From positions 62,001-126,000 of the forward strand of contig CALHPJ010000002.1 in the NCBI GenBank assembly GCA_938036345.1: a DNA stretch of 64,000 nt, read 5' to 3'. The translations under genes and the position numbers were made by a program. The stretch comes from an uncultured Thermofilaceae archaeon (GTDB taxonomy: Archaea > Thermoproteota > Thermoprotei > Thermofilales > Thermofilaceae). The notes beneath the pieces were generated by a model. It worked only from the letters and a program-made list of their open reading frames with translations. It was not told the DNA's origin and searched no databases. Shown here one piece after another: positions 50,145 to 58,506 of this stretch. Positions within the stretch are counted from its first letter, which is position 1, and each line of letters opens with the position of its first letter.

Positions 50145-50948
50145 ATGAGCTCGGGTAAAAAGGTTAGGTTGTCTAGAATTTTCAGGAGGGGTAGGGCGTT
50201 AATAGTGGCGATAGACCATGGCCTGAAGGCGGGTCCACTTAAGGGGATCGAGAACCCGAGGAAAGTGGTCGAAGTAGCAGCCGAGGAGAGGGCAGACGCG
50301 GTAATGGCAACCCCTCCCATCATCGAGCATGTCTCAGATCTCCTCTCAGGCCTCTATGCTATCGCGCGAGTCGACGGCGGGGCAACGTCGATAGGTCCCA
50401 GCATTACCGATGACACTGTTCTGTTTACGGTCGAGGAGGCCGTCAGAGCGGGGGCGGATGCGGTTGTCGCTTTCGGCTACGTGGGTGTGGAGAACGAGCG
50501 CGAGCAGATCAGGAAGCTATCACGGGTAGCCGGCGAGTGCAGGAGGTTAGGCGTGCCCCTCGTCGCTGAGATGCTGCCGGTGGACCTGGTTAAGCACCAC
50601 TTCTCGGGGGGAAGCCGTAGTTTGAACCCGGAGAGCGTAGCGCTGGCTGCTCGGGTTGGGTGGGAGGTTGGCGCCGACGCTGTGAAAACATACTACACAG
50701 GCGACCCTGAGAGCTTTAAGCGGGTCGTCGATTCATGCCCGATACCAATACTGGTGCTGGGAGGGCCTCCGGTGGCGGACTTTACCGCTTTCCTGAAGCA
50801 GGTTAAAGACGCTCTTAAAGCGGGTGCGCGGGGGGTGATTGTAGGTCGGAACGTCTGGCAGCATCCGACTCCTAGGCAGGCCCTCAAAGCACTCAGCAGG
50901 GTTGTGCACGAGGGATGCCCTGCCCAGGAGGCTGTGGGGGAAGCGTAG
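50145..50948 (+). CDS. DhnA/class I archaeal aldolase
   Basis: A 267-residue barrel of the DeoC/FbaB group. Schiff-base lysine K181 sits in GADAVKTYYTGD; VAIDHGLKAGP at the start and GARGVIVGRNVWQHPTPRQ at the phosphate site are typical of archaeal fructose-1,6-bisphosphate aldolase and of the related ADH synthase of aromatic biosynthesis. I cannot separate them. The next gene is a transaldolase-like protein, favouring sugar phosphates. ATG 50145 is 26 bp after TAATATAG. Confidence 0.83.
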   Translation: MSSGKKVRLSRIFRRGRALIVAIDHGLKAGPLKGIENPRKVVEVAAEERADAVMATPPIIEHVSDLLSGLYAIARVDGGATSIGPSITDDTVLFTVEEAVRAGADAVVAFGYVGVENEREQIRKLSRVAGECRRLGVPLVAEMLPVDLVKHHFSGGSRSLNPESVALAARVGWEVGADAVKTYYTGDPESFKRVVDSCPIPILVLGGPPVADFTAFLKQVKDALKAGARGVIVGRNVWQHPTPRQALKALSRVVHEGCPAQEAVGEA

Positions 50949-51022
50949 GGGAGGGGCCCACAGGGCTGCCATGTCAACGCTACTCTTAAAGTTGAGCCAC
51001 GACATAGCCCCGACGATGCATC

Positions 51023-53167
51023 ATGGTATTATCGAAAGAGCTCGTTAACAAGCTTCTTGATTCGCAAAGACCTGAGGGACTGACGCCTCTGGTGGGGCCC
51101 AGGGTGGATCACGCCGACCACGTGGTGAAAACCGCCCTGCTGGGCTGGAGCGAGCTGGCCGCTGACCACATGCTGCACTTCGAAGTTGGTGATACGCTTC
51201 CCGCGCTGGTGTCCTCTCTGGTTAGGAGGTCGGAGTTCGCACTCAGGACGCATACGATAGCCTGCGCTGGCGAGGGGGTAATCGGAGACCGCGTCGCCCG
51301 CCGGGCTAGGATATACGACATGTTCATCGAAGCGGCATTAAACCTGGCTGGCTGCGAATCCGACTGGGCCCGCTTCGAGCCCTCGTTTGTTGACAAAGCT
51401 CTGAGCAACATAGTGGGCGCACTCAAGGAGTGGGAGAAACTCGAGGAACGGGAACTGGGGGAGCCATGCATCCTAGAGGCGGTAATCGAACGCAAGCTCA
51501 GAAAGATGGAGAAGGTGAACAAGGGTAAAAGCCTCGTCGCAGCCGTAGCCAAGCTAGCGCGCGAGAGGCTGGAACCCGGTAACCTGGCGGTGAGCTTCAT
51601 GAAGTCCATGGTCGACTGCGTTCGAGGGAGCTTTTACCGGCGCGCCTACGAGCAGGGTTTATGCAAATTCGGCAACGACTACGCTCTAGGCCTCCGCTTC
51701 CTCAGGCATCTCGGCTTCGTTCAGGTGTCAACAAACCCAGTGCTCGCCGCGCGTGCTTACGATGATGACCCCGAGCTCTGGCGGGGCTTCGAGGAGTATG
51801 CCCGCAGGGTGCTAGCTGCAGAGCACCCGGAGTGGTTTGAGGACCCGGAAAGCTACTCAGACGAGCTGGCGATGGAGGCAACTAGGTACGCTCTAATGGA
51901 TAACTTTTACGTGTTCCGCGTCCCTTTCATACTCTCAGGTTACCACGACGGGCTAGTCAGCTACCAGCTGAACCCGCTGATAGCCCACGACGCCGAGAAG
52001 AGCGTTGAGGCCGTGAAGGCTTTCGTCAGCCGCCTTGAGAGGGATCTGGAGGTGTACGACGAATATCTGTGGTGGGGGTACGATGTACCAGAGAAGGGCA
52101 GACCCAACTTAGTGGTAAAGGTGGCAGCCGCTTACCCCGTAGCGATGGAGATCGTGGAGAGGATTAACGAAATGGGTATTGGGCAGAACATAACCCTCAG
52201 CTACACAGTTAGCCAGGAGGTGCTCTTAGGCGCTTCCGCGTTAAGGGGCATGGCCAGAGCCATCGGCAAGGGCCTGCTGCCCACCCAGACCTATGACACT
52301 AATATGTCCGGCAGGCTGGAGGACCACCTCAGGGAGGTCGTAGCAGCCGACCTGCTGCTGAAGGGACTCGAGCGAGTAAGCGAGGAGGAGCGCTTGGCCA
52401 TACTCGACGAGCTCGCCTCGAAGCTCGGGGTGAAGCCAGAGGAGTGGGGTAGTGCGAAGAGCCGGGGTATAAGGGCTGCCGTTGAGTTCCTGTGCAGCGT
52501 TAGGGTACTGGGCAGGAGCATGGTGGACACCCGCTTCGTTCAGGCGCTAGCGAAAACCGGCCTTTTCGGATCGGAAGAAGAGACGGCAAAGCTGTTTTCG
52601 GAGTGGGAGGAGGCGGTTAGAATGTCGGGAACCCTTGTAGCCAAACGGGTTTACGAGATTTTCTTCGCTCCATGGAACCGCAGCAAGTGGGTCGAGTACC
52701 TCGTTAGGGAAGTAGGCATCGACGAGGAGGATGCAGAGGTCGTCCTTGACAGGCTGGACCTCCTACCGGCTTCGAAGAGGAAACCCGCCGATACGCTGCT
52801 CACCCTCTCCTCAAGGAACGTAACCAATACCGAGTTCCCCGACCATCAGCTGAACGTTGAGGAGGCCGCCAGGGAGATTCGATTCGACGATGTCCGCGAA
52901 TCCATATTGAAGCCGGTGGAGGAGAGGTACCTCGCCCTGCTGCGCCAAGTACCGGACTTTGTGAGGGCTTACGAGGCCTCACCAGAGGTTAATGAGCTGC
53001 TGCGCAAAGTTGGCGTAAAAGGTGACTACGGTAGCGGCGGCATAAGCCCCCCGGATTGGCCATCGTACGGCCCTTGCGTGAAGACTTTAAACGAATTCAC
53101 CGGCGCCTATACGTCGTTCAGGTGGAGAGTGGTTCAGCTGGCCAAGAGTATAGGTAGCAAGGTATAA
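51023..53167 (+). CDS. Large transaldolase-like protein
   Basis: A 714-residue soluble protein containing a class I transaldolase core at about 225-430: VQVSTNPVLAARAYDD resembles the TTNPSL strand, NLVVKVAAAYP places the Schiff-base lysine at K366, and GIGQNITLSYTVSQ (385-398) is the Asn-Thr strand. Classical transaldolases have 220-330 residues; here about 210 residues precede and nearly 280 follow the core, without motifs I know. It lies 74 bp after a DhnA-type aldolase. It may supply pentose-phosphate interconversion or a related cleavage. Confidence 0.65.
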   Translation: MVLSKELVNKLLDSQRPEGLTPLVGPRVDHADHVVKTALLGWSELAADHMLHFEVGDTLPALVSSLVRRSEFALRTHTIACAGEGVIGDRVARRARIYDMFIEAALNLAGCESDWARFEPSFVDKALSNIVGALKEWEKLEERELGEPCILEAVIERKLRKMEKVNKGKSLVAAVAKLARERLEPGNLAVSFMKSMVDCVRGSFYRRAYEQGLCKFGNDYALGLRFLRHLGFVQVSTNPVLAARAYDDDPELWRGFEEYARRVLAAEHPEWFEDPESYSDELAMEATRYALMDNFYVFRVPFILSGYHDGLVSYQLNPLIAHDAEKSVEAVKAFVSRLERDLEVYDEYLWWGYDVPEKGRPNLVVKVAAAYPVAMEIVERINEMGIGQNITLSYTVSQEVLLGASALRGMARAIGKGLLPTQTYDTNMSGRLEDHLREVVAADLLLKGLERVSEEERLAILDELASKLGVKPEEWGSAKSRGIRAAVEFLCSVRVLGRSMVDTRFVQALAKTGLFGSEEETAKLFSEWEEAVRMSGTLVAKRVYEIFFAPWNRSKWVEYLVREVGIDEEDAEVVLDRLDLLPASKRKPADTLLTLSSRNVTNTEFPDHQLNVEEAAREIRFDDVRESILKPVEERYLALLRQVPDFVRAYEASPEVNELLRKVGVKGDYGSGGISPPDWPSYGPCVKTLNEFTGAYTSFRWRVVQLAKSIGSKV

Positions 53168-53193
53168 CTGCTACTTTCTTCTCTGCAAGCAGT

Positions 53194-54294
53194 ATGGGCT
53201 CTGAAACTGCCAAGCAGGTCCAGCTGCTAGCAACGTGCAGGATCGGGATGGAGAGGGTTGTCGCCTCCTACATCAAGGAGCTCCTCCCCCAAGCTAGCGT
53301 TGTAGCGGCGCCCCACGGCTTCCTCGGCCTGGTTCTTGTCTCAGATGTGGAGGACCCCCGCAGGGCGCTGGAGGAGGTTAAGGCTAAGGTGCCGGAGGTG
53401 GAGAAAGCCTACCTAGTCTTAGAGTCGTGTGAAGCCTCGCTCGACGAAATCGTAAAGCACGCGAGGAGGCTCGCCGACCGTATACACGCCGAGGAGAGCT
53501 TCGCCGTGGTAACTGTGAGAAGGGGGGAGCATAATTTCAAGTCCCTAGACGTCAACGTGGCTGTCGGCGCTGCTGTCAAAGAGCTGACGGGGGCTAAAGT
53601 CGACCTAGAGAACCCGGATAAAGTGCTGGTGGTTCAAATACTGCGCGACACAGCTTACCTAACAGTAGTGCAGGGCTCCGAGCTCTACAGGAAGATGGGG
53701 CCGTACAAGTTCCCAATGTACAAGTTTTTCAGAAAGCTCGCTGTGGCACACGAGCCCTACCTCGGCCCGAGCGATGCGGCATACAGTATGGGGGTGAGGA
53801 TAGGCAGAGAGGCTCAAACTTACGAGGTCGGCAAGCTGTACGTAGCTCCGATAGGCCCCGTAGAGGCGGAACCCCTGTACCACTTCCTCAGGGGGTTGTT
53901 CGAGGGGGCGAGATCCCGCTATGAGATTCAGAGGAAAAGTTACGGTCGCGAAGTGCACCGCACGCTTTTCCAAGTGCAGGATATGTACCAGTGGGTCCGC
54001 TCCCGGATGGGGAAGCCCTTAATAATCTTTGAGCCGGAGGGCGAGCCGATCTCCCGCCTGGGAAGCGAGCTTACGGAGTTTATAGTCTCCAACATTCGGA
54101 AGGGAAGGGAAATAGGGTTGATGGTGGGGGCTAGGGAGGGTGTGCCAACCGGGTTATTCAGATACGCGGACTTTGTCCTGGATGTCGCGCCCGGGATAGT
54201 TATATCGACGGAGTACGCCCTTTCCTCGGCGCTGGCAGCTTTAACCACAGTCCTGCACGAAGCGCTCGTCCGGGAAGGCGAGTCCCTGCTTTAA
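53194..54294 (+). CDS. THUMP-domain RNA-binding protein with SPOUT-like C-terminus
   Basis: A 366-residue protein. About 1-170 form a THUMP module (ATCRIGMERVVASYIKELLP, then FAVVTVRRGEHNFKSLDVNV and VVQILRDTAYLTVVQGSELY). The C-terminal half ends with IGLMVGAREGVPTGLFRYAD and a region compatible with a SPOUT methyltransferase knot. It matches the COG1818-type archaeal proteins. Likely a tRNA or rRNA modification enzyme; target unknown. A GTATAAC element overlapping the previous stop codon is 30 bp upstream. Confidence 0.78.
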   Translation: MGSETAKQVQLLATCRIGMERVVASYIKELLPQASVVAAPHGFLGLVLVSDVEDPRRALEEVKAKVPEVEKAYLVLESCEASLDEIVKHARRLADRIHAEESFAVVTVRRGEHNFKSLDVNVAVGAAVKELTGAKVDLENPDKVLVVQILRDTAYLTVVQGSELYRKMGPYKFPMYKFFRKLAVAHEPYLGPSDAAYSMGVRIGREAQTYEVGKLYVAPIGPVEAEPLYHFLRGLFEGARSRYEIQRKSYGREVHRTLFQVQDMYQWVRSRMGKPLIIFEPEGEPISRLGSELTEFIVSNIRKGREIGLMVGAREGVPTGLFRYADFVLDVAPGIVISTEYALSSALAALTTVLHEALVREGESLL

Positions 54295-54334
54295 AGTATA
54301 GCAATGCTTAAAGCACGGGGCCCCCTAGAGCGGC

Positions 54335-54562
54335 GTGACTAAAGCGCGCGTCGAGACTTGCAGCTACAAGGGATGCGCAGAAGCTGTAGCTTACGTACTC
54401 GAGCTTAACGGCAAGAGGTTCAATATCTGCAGAAACCACTACCGAGAGTTACTACGGCGTTTAGAAGAGAAGGCAAAGGAGTATGGATCAGCCTCGCTAT
54501 CAGAACTGAACCCAACGGAAGTCGAAGGCGGGGTCCGCTCCTTCAAATACCGTAAAGGCTAG
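54335..54562 (+). CDS. Small CxxxxC-CxxH zinc-binding protein
   Basis: A 75-residue protein with C9-x4-C14 and C32-x2-H35 (ICRNHYRELLRRLEEKAKEY), a probable single zinc site followed by an amphipathic helix. I do not recognise the family beyond an archaeal small zinc-finger look. The start is GTG, 25 bp after CTTAAAG, consistent with a leaderless message. It is probably nucleic-acid- or protein-binding. Confidence 0.65.
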   Translation: MTKARVETCSYKGCAEAVAYVLELNGKRFNICRNHYRELLRRLEEKAKEYGSASLSELNPTEVEGGVRSFKYRKG

Positions 54563-54766
54563 AGCAATGCGCGCCGCTCACCCCAGCTCGCCAGCGCGCT
54601 GGGCTTAACGGCGGAGGTCGGCCTTCGATAGAGTTGCAGAGGGGTGGATACACACCTTCCCCCCACCCTTTAATCCTGGGAAAGCGTCCCAGCGCGTCGG
54701 AAGCAATCCCACACGCGATGGCCATATATTGGGAGAAAAAGGGAGATTTCTTTTTTAAAAATTGAA
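54563..54766. other. GC-rich gap with hairpins, possible non-coding RNA
   Basis: A 204-bp gap with no convincing gene. It contains perfect hairpins (CTGGGA-AAGCG-TCCCAG at 54674-54690; CCCAGC near 54583 with GCTGGG near 54599) and a CAATATATGG element read on the minus strand at about 54724-54733. T-runs on the minus strand just right of it (54737-54762) would end the ferredoxin transcript. GC-rich structured sequence in a gap suggests an RNA, but I could not match a known class. Confidence 0.3.
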
Positions 54767-54985
54767 TCAGCCGCCATAGAGTCGCTTGAGGTGCTCCTCT
54801 TCCCTGTGCGCTATTGTTATAGCACCTGTTGGACAGTGCGTGATGCACGCCCTACACATCACGCACTTGTCCTCGTTAACCGGGTAGGATTTCCCCCGCT
54901 TAATCACGAAAACCCCGCTGGGGCAGACTTTGTAGCACGTCCCGCAGCCAATGCACCTACTCTGGTCAACTATGACGCGCGGCAT
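54767..54985 (-). CDS. Two-[4Fe-4S] ferredoxin
   Basis: A 72-residue ferredoxin with C11-x2-C14-x2-C17-x3-C21 and C41-x2-C44-x2-C47-x3-C51, each followed by the usual proline, in a symmetrical two-cluster fold. The 20-residue C-terminal tail is charged (HREEEHLKRLYGG). It starts nine bases after the DUF362 gene and is surely co-transcribed, so it is the likely electron partner of that protein. Confidence 0.92.
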   Translation of the reverse strand: MPRVIVDQSRCIGCGTCYKVCPSGVFVIKRGKSYPVNEDKCVMCRACITHCPTGAITIAHREEEHLKRLYGG

Positions 54986-54994
54986 ACCCCTCAG

Positions 54995-55954
54995 TTAAGG
55001 TAGAACCTCTATAATTTCATACTGCTTAACGCCGAGACCAGCTTTCTCCGCAGCCTCCACCTGGATGTAGGGGTCTTTACCGTGGATCTTCAGGTACTTG
55101 TTCTCTCCAGGTTTCACGCCGAGCTTATCGGCAACAGAGCCCGGAATATTTGGAGCCTCGTCGATCATCTTCAGCGAGGCGTACTCGACAGCGACTATGT
55201 CCTCGGAGATCAGGATACCTATATCGGGCACGGTTGGTATATCCGACCAGGGTGCGCAGTCGCACATCGGTTGAACATCCATAACGTAATTGATGTGCAG
55301 GGCCTTTCTCCTCTTATTCCTGAGGACAGCCTTTGCTGCGTCTACGAGCCCCTCCTGGAAAGCTTTCCCGATGCTGTCGAGCCTCTCGAGTTGGTGAATC
55401 TCGCCTCGAGTCCTATAGCTTGTGCACCCCATCGCCAGGTTCTTGATCGCTCCACCGACGCCGGGAGCGGCATGCCCCTTGACGTGGGAGAAGTTTATTA
55501 AGACATCTGCATCGTACACGTTGCCAGCTACTTGAACCTTCTTCAGGTGGTAGTAGGTATCTAGTTCAACTTCGTAGAAGAAGTTCTCCTTGACGCCGTT
55601 AGCTGGTATGAGAGGCGCGCCAACAGCGTCATAGCCGAAGCCGTTACTGATCCCAGCTATAATATGCCTCAACCCCCAAGTGTCGGTTATGAAGGGGATC
55701 CCGCCTAGCTGCTTCACGTAATCGACGAGGATGCGCACGAAAACCGGTCTGATGTAGCGGAAGCCACCCTCCTCCATTGGGCCTATGTGAACCTTGATAG
55801 CCACGATGTTCCCCTTCTCCACGATGCTGTTGAGTGGCGATTCCCCTAGGGCCTTCCTGAACTTTACGGGGAGGCTCCCCTCCCTAGCCCGGCTAAAATC
55901 TCCGCCGCTTGGCGGGGTGAATCGAGCGCTTGCAAAGTAAATTTTGCTGGCCAT
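54995..55954 (-). CDS. DUF362 protein, ferredoxin-linked
   Basis: A 319-residue protein of the DUF362 family. IVAIKVHIGPMEEGGFRYIR, DADVLINFSHVKGHAAPGVG and GAIKNLAMGCTS are the usual blocks; the last carries the lysine and glycine-rich turn with a cysteine. DUF362 proteins are uncharacterised and often carry or neighbour FeS clusters. ATG 55954 (residue 14 of the longer frame) is 26 bp from TTTTTTTAAGAG. The following gene is a ferredoxin. The 146 bp upstream are strongly A/T-rich and hold only promoter-like sequence. Confidence 0.83.
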   Translation of the reverse strand: MASKIYFASARFTPPSGGDFSRAREGSLPVKFRKALGESPLNSIVEKGNIVAIKVHIGPMEEGGFRYIRPVFVRILVDYVKQLGGIPFITDTWGLRHIIAGISNGFGYDAVGAPLIPANGVKENFFYEVELDTYYHLKKVQVAGNVYDADVLINFSHVKGHAAPGVGGAIKNLAMGCTSYRTRGEIHQLERLDSIGKAFQEGLVDAAKAVLRNKRRKALHINYVMDVQPMCDCAPWSDIPTVPDIGILISEDIVAVEYASLKMIDEAPNIPGSVADKLGVKPGENKYLKIHGKDPYIQVEAAEKAGLGVKQYEIIEVLP

Positions 55955-56100
55955 AACCGAGCCCTGAAAGACTCTCTTAAAAAAATTTCTCAATTCTTAA
56001 AATATCTTTCAACTTTACTTTCTTAGACTAATTTGAATAAAATGTTTAAAGATAAATTCTGGAATAGAACATTGACGGAAAGGATTATATCGCATGCTGT

Positions 56101-57597
56101 TTAGCCACCAGCGTGGCGTACGTAAACGTTCATCTTACCTTCCTCAACGGTAGATAGGTACCCGGCTCTAGTCAGCTCCTCCATTGAAAGCCTCAGCCAG
56201 TAGCCGAAGTAGCCGGGAGCCGTGTTATCGGGATCGATCGTCGATAGGTCCCAGTAACCTAGCTGCTTAGCTACGGGCATCAGCACGTACTTCGATGCCC
56301 AGTAGTCCAAGGCCACAGGATCCCGGCTAGCCGCCACAATGTTCACCCTAACTGCCCGATCATATGGGGTTGAGGGCCCTCCCCTGGGATGCGGGTTTAT
56401 CCAGATCGCGTCGAGAATGTTTAGGACGGGCATCCGCGTTTCCACCATCACGGTGCCCATGCCTCCCCTACCTACGCTGTTATGCGGGTTGTGGTCCGTC
56501 AGTCGGTCGCTGACCACGCCCATGTAGTGCTTTACGCACGCCGTTACGCCATATATCGAGTGGGTTTTCAGCACAGGTACATTTATAACCTTTAGATTCG
56601 AGCTATTATACTCCCTCCTCTCCGGATCCCACACACCGAGCTTGAAGCTGATGTAGGTGCCGTACTTGGTCCTAAACTTGGGGTAGGAGACTATGACTCC
56701 CGTCCTGGGGTTTGGCGTATCGTAGACCACGTAGCCATCCTCCATGTCCCCCTCGCTGTACTCCCTCACGCGCTTGAGCGTAATTGTATCCCACAGGTAT
56801 GTTGAGACCCTGTAACCTTGCTCGGCGAAGAAGTCCGCAACCTTTTGCATCGACTGGGACGTATCCTCCGCGTTGTTCCTCTCCCAGTTCAGGCTACCTC
56901 CAGTGCCCCGGCTTCCGTACTGCGCCTGCCCGTTGTCGGCTATTATTATCTCGCCCCTAAACCCGTCGGGATGGCTGATAATCACGTGGATTAACGATTT
57001 CACCAGGTCTGTGTTCGTGCCACCGCGCTCATCCCACTGGGAGTTCACCTTAATTATGACCACGTCGTCAGCCGCGATTAACCCGTCCGGTCCAGCGTTT
57101 TCACCGGTTTTATCCGATTTATAGAACTTCACCCCGCGCTCCCCCATTAGCTCGATTAGCGTTGCGAGGTCGGTTACCCTCCCCCTCGCTTCAGTTACAA
57201 CGAATATGCTCGAGGCGGGTTCCTCCGAGGCCGTCCACTCCTTTATCTCTAGCTGGATTGCTCTGGGTCTATAGACCAGCATGTAGGTTGCAAACCCCGC
57301 TGCTACGAGCGCGGCGAGCGCCAGCAGTAGTGCGATCCTTCTCCCCGCGAAAATCCGCGTGAGGGGGGCCGCCAGCGGCACAACGTAGATGGCCAACCAT
57401 AAGCTCGCATTGGTTAAAGCGGCTCTTTGACACGGGTACTGAATCCGGGAAGGCTTAGTACCGGTACGTAACAGGAACCATATCAAGCTTGCAAGGCCCA
57501 CAATGAAGAAGCGGTCGAATCTGCTGTAGGAGGTTATTTTTCCCTTGTTTTTATCGATGCGGCACGCTTCCAGCCAGAGTTCCTTGAACACTCCCAT
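56101..57597 (-). CDS. Membrane-anchored DUF362 protein
   Basis: A 498-residue protein with two to three N-terminal membrane segments (about 28-45, 62-78, 86-110) and an extracytoplasmic DUF362 domain. DDVVIIKVNSQWDERGGTNT, VINVPVLKTHSIYGVTACVK and KHYMGVVSDRLTDHNPHN follow the family, and DPVALDYWASKYVL closes it. It lacks cysteine clusters. It differs from the soluble copy at 55 kb in size and location, so the two probably have distinct roles. An ATAAAACC block is 26 bp before the ATG. Confidence 0.8.
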   Translation of the reverse strand: MGVFKELWLEACRIDKNKGKITSYSRFDRFFIVGLASLIWFLLRTGTKPSRIQYPCQRAALTNASLWLAIYVVPLAAPLTRIFAGRRIALLLALAALVAAGFATYMLVYRPRAIQLEIKEWTASEEPASSIFVVTEARGRVTDLATLIELMGERGVKFYKSDKTGENAGPDGLIAADDVVIIKVNSQWDERGGTNTDLVKSLIHVIISHPDGFRGEIIIADNGQAQYGSRGTGGSLNWERNNAEDTSQSMQKVADFFAEQGYRVSTYLWDTITLKRVREYSEGDMEDGYVVYDTPNPRTGVIVSYPKFRTKYGTYISFKLGVWDPERREYNSSNLKVINVPVLKTHSIYGVTACVKHYMGVVSDRLTDHNPHNSVGRGGMGTVMVETRMPVLNILDAIWINPHPRGGPSTPYDRAVRVNIVAASRDPVALDYWASKYVLMPVAKQLGYWDLSTIDPDNTAPGYFGYWLRLSMEELTRAGYLSTVEEGKMNVYVRHAGG

Positions 57598-57753
57598 ACG
57601 AGTTATCGCTTTAAACGGTTTTATAAACTTTGTAGTAAGACCCTTTAGCGCTTTACCATATTGTCTACCGAGTTAGTTAGTAAAAATTTCTACTTATAAG
57701 AGCAAGTTCGCAATAATTCTTTTTTACCCGAGTTTAGCAGAAACTATGTTACC

Positions 57754-58245
57754 ATGGCATCTAAGTGGCTTTCGCGGGGGTTATCCGCGCTCGGTTTACT
57801 CGTCTTCTTATATTCGCTTAGAAACCCCTGGCTAATCGTGCGGGTAGAGGGCCTAAAGATCGGCTACACCCCCTATGGGTTACTCGACTGGTTGGCTAGC
57901 GGGGGACGAGCCTCGGCGCTAGAATTGCTCGGCATAGCGGAAAACCTGGAGGCGGCTGCCCGCCTCTACTCCATTTTTCTGCTGCATGCGCTTCTCTTCG
58001 CCCTAGCATTGATTGTCTGCCTGCTGACCCCGATTACCGCATCCATTAGCAGCTGCACCTCGTCAGCGGTTTTCTCAGCAGCATCGCTTACAGTGCTCAA
58101 CTATTTCGCTGAAGAGTTGGTCGGAGAACTGAGAGCTTCAGGGGTGGCAAGCGGTTTTCAACTCGGAAGCGGAGCGATGGCAGCCATTTTTGCTATAACC
58201 CTTTACTTGGGAGCGGCGTTTTCGGCTTGGCGTGTATCGAAGTAG
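57754..58245 (+). CDS. Small membrane protein of unknown function
   Basis: A 163-residue hydrophobic protein with four membrane segments (about 5-22, 72-90, 95-115, 138-158). The first extracytoplasmic loop has a YTPYGLLDWLAS segment. No family recognised. It stands alone between the DUF362 gene and the tRNA-Ala gene, with an A/T-rich promoter region of about 150 bp upstream. Confidence 0.6.
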   Translation: MASKWLSRGLSALGLLVFLYSLRNPWLIVRVEGLKIGYTPYGLLDWLASGGRASALELLGIAENLEAAARLYSIFLLHALLFALALIVCLLTPITASISSCTSSAVFSAASLTVLNYFAEELVGELRASGVASGFQLGSGAMAAIFAITLYLGAAFSAWRVSK

Positions 58246-58287
58246 CCCCGTCCCAGTAGCTGCCAACTAGGACTGCTGAAGGGTAAA

Positions 58288-58296
58288 AAATTTATT
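58288..58296 (+). promoter_or_regulatory. TATA element of tRNA-Ala gene
   Basis: AAATTTATT is centred about 27 bp before the first base of the tRNA, the usual archaeal spacing. Confidence 0.6.
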
Positions 58297-58318
58297 GAGC
58301 CGCTACCAAAGCCTCAAC

Positions 58319-58427
58319 GGGCCGGTAGATCAGACTGGGAGATCGCCCGCTTGGCATGCGGGAGATTCCCTCGGAAAAGCTCCGAGGGAACCCGAGGTCC
58401 CGGGTTCAAGTCCCGGCCGGTCCACCA
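58319..58427 (+). tRNA. tRNA-Ala (GGC) with intron in the variable loop
   Basis: Acceptor GGGCCGG (58319-58325) pairs with CCGGTCC (58417-58423). The D stem is GATC/GATC, the anticodon stem CCCGC/GCGGG with loop TTGGCAT giving anticodon GGC, and the T arm is CCGGG-TTCAAGT-CCCGG. Discriminator A and CCA (58425-58427) are encoded. Removing 58365-58396 leaves a normal variable loop AGGTC. It decodes GCC/GCU alanine codons. Confidence 0.93.
58365..58396 (+). other. Non-canonical tRNA intron with bulge-helix-bulge
   Basis: The 32-base insert forms a 9-bp hairpin (TTCCCTCGG with CCGAGGGAA). Around it CGGG and CCCG make the 4-bp central helix, with 3-base bulges AGA (58363-58365) and AGG (58395-58397), a standard archaeal splicing motif. 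Cutting after the second bulge base on each side gives the expected mature loop. The site is in the variable loop between nucleotides 45 and 46, not at the usual 37/38. Confidence 0.85.
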
Positions 58428-58506
58428 TTTAGATCATCCATCCCTCTAAACTAGACTGTAGGTTCCGAAAAGTTTTAAGCAGCGGCTTACGTAGTGATCG
58501 AACGGT

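Noticed and set aside
54543-54848. A 101-codon minus-strand frame and a faint 5S-rRNA-like string in the gap near 54.6 kb
   Set aside because: The frame has a composition unlike neighbouring genes and covers a promoter-like element; the GTTAAGCC string lacks the conserved 5S loop context around it.
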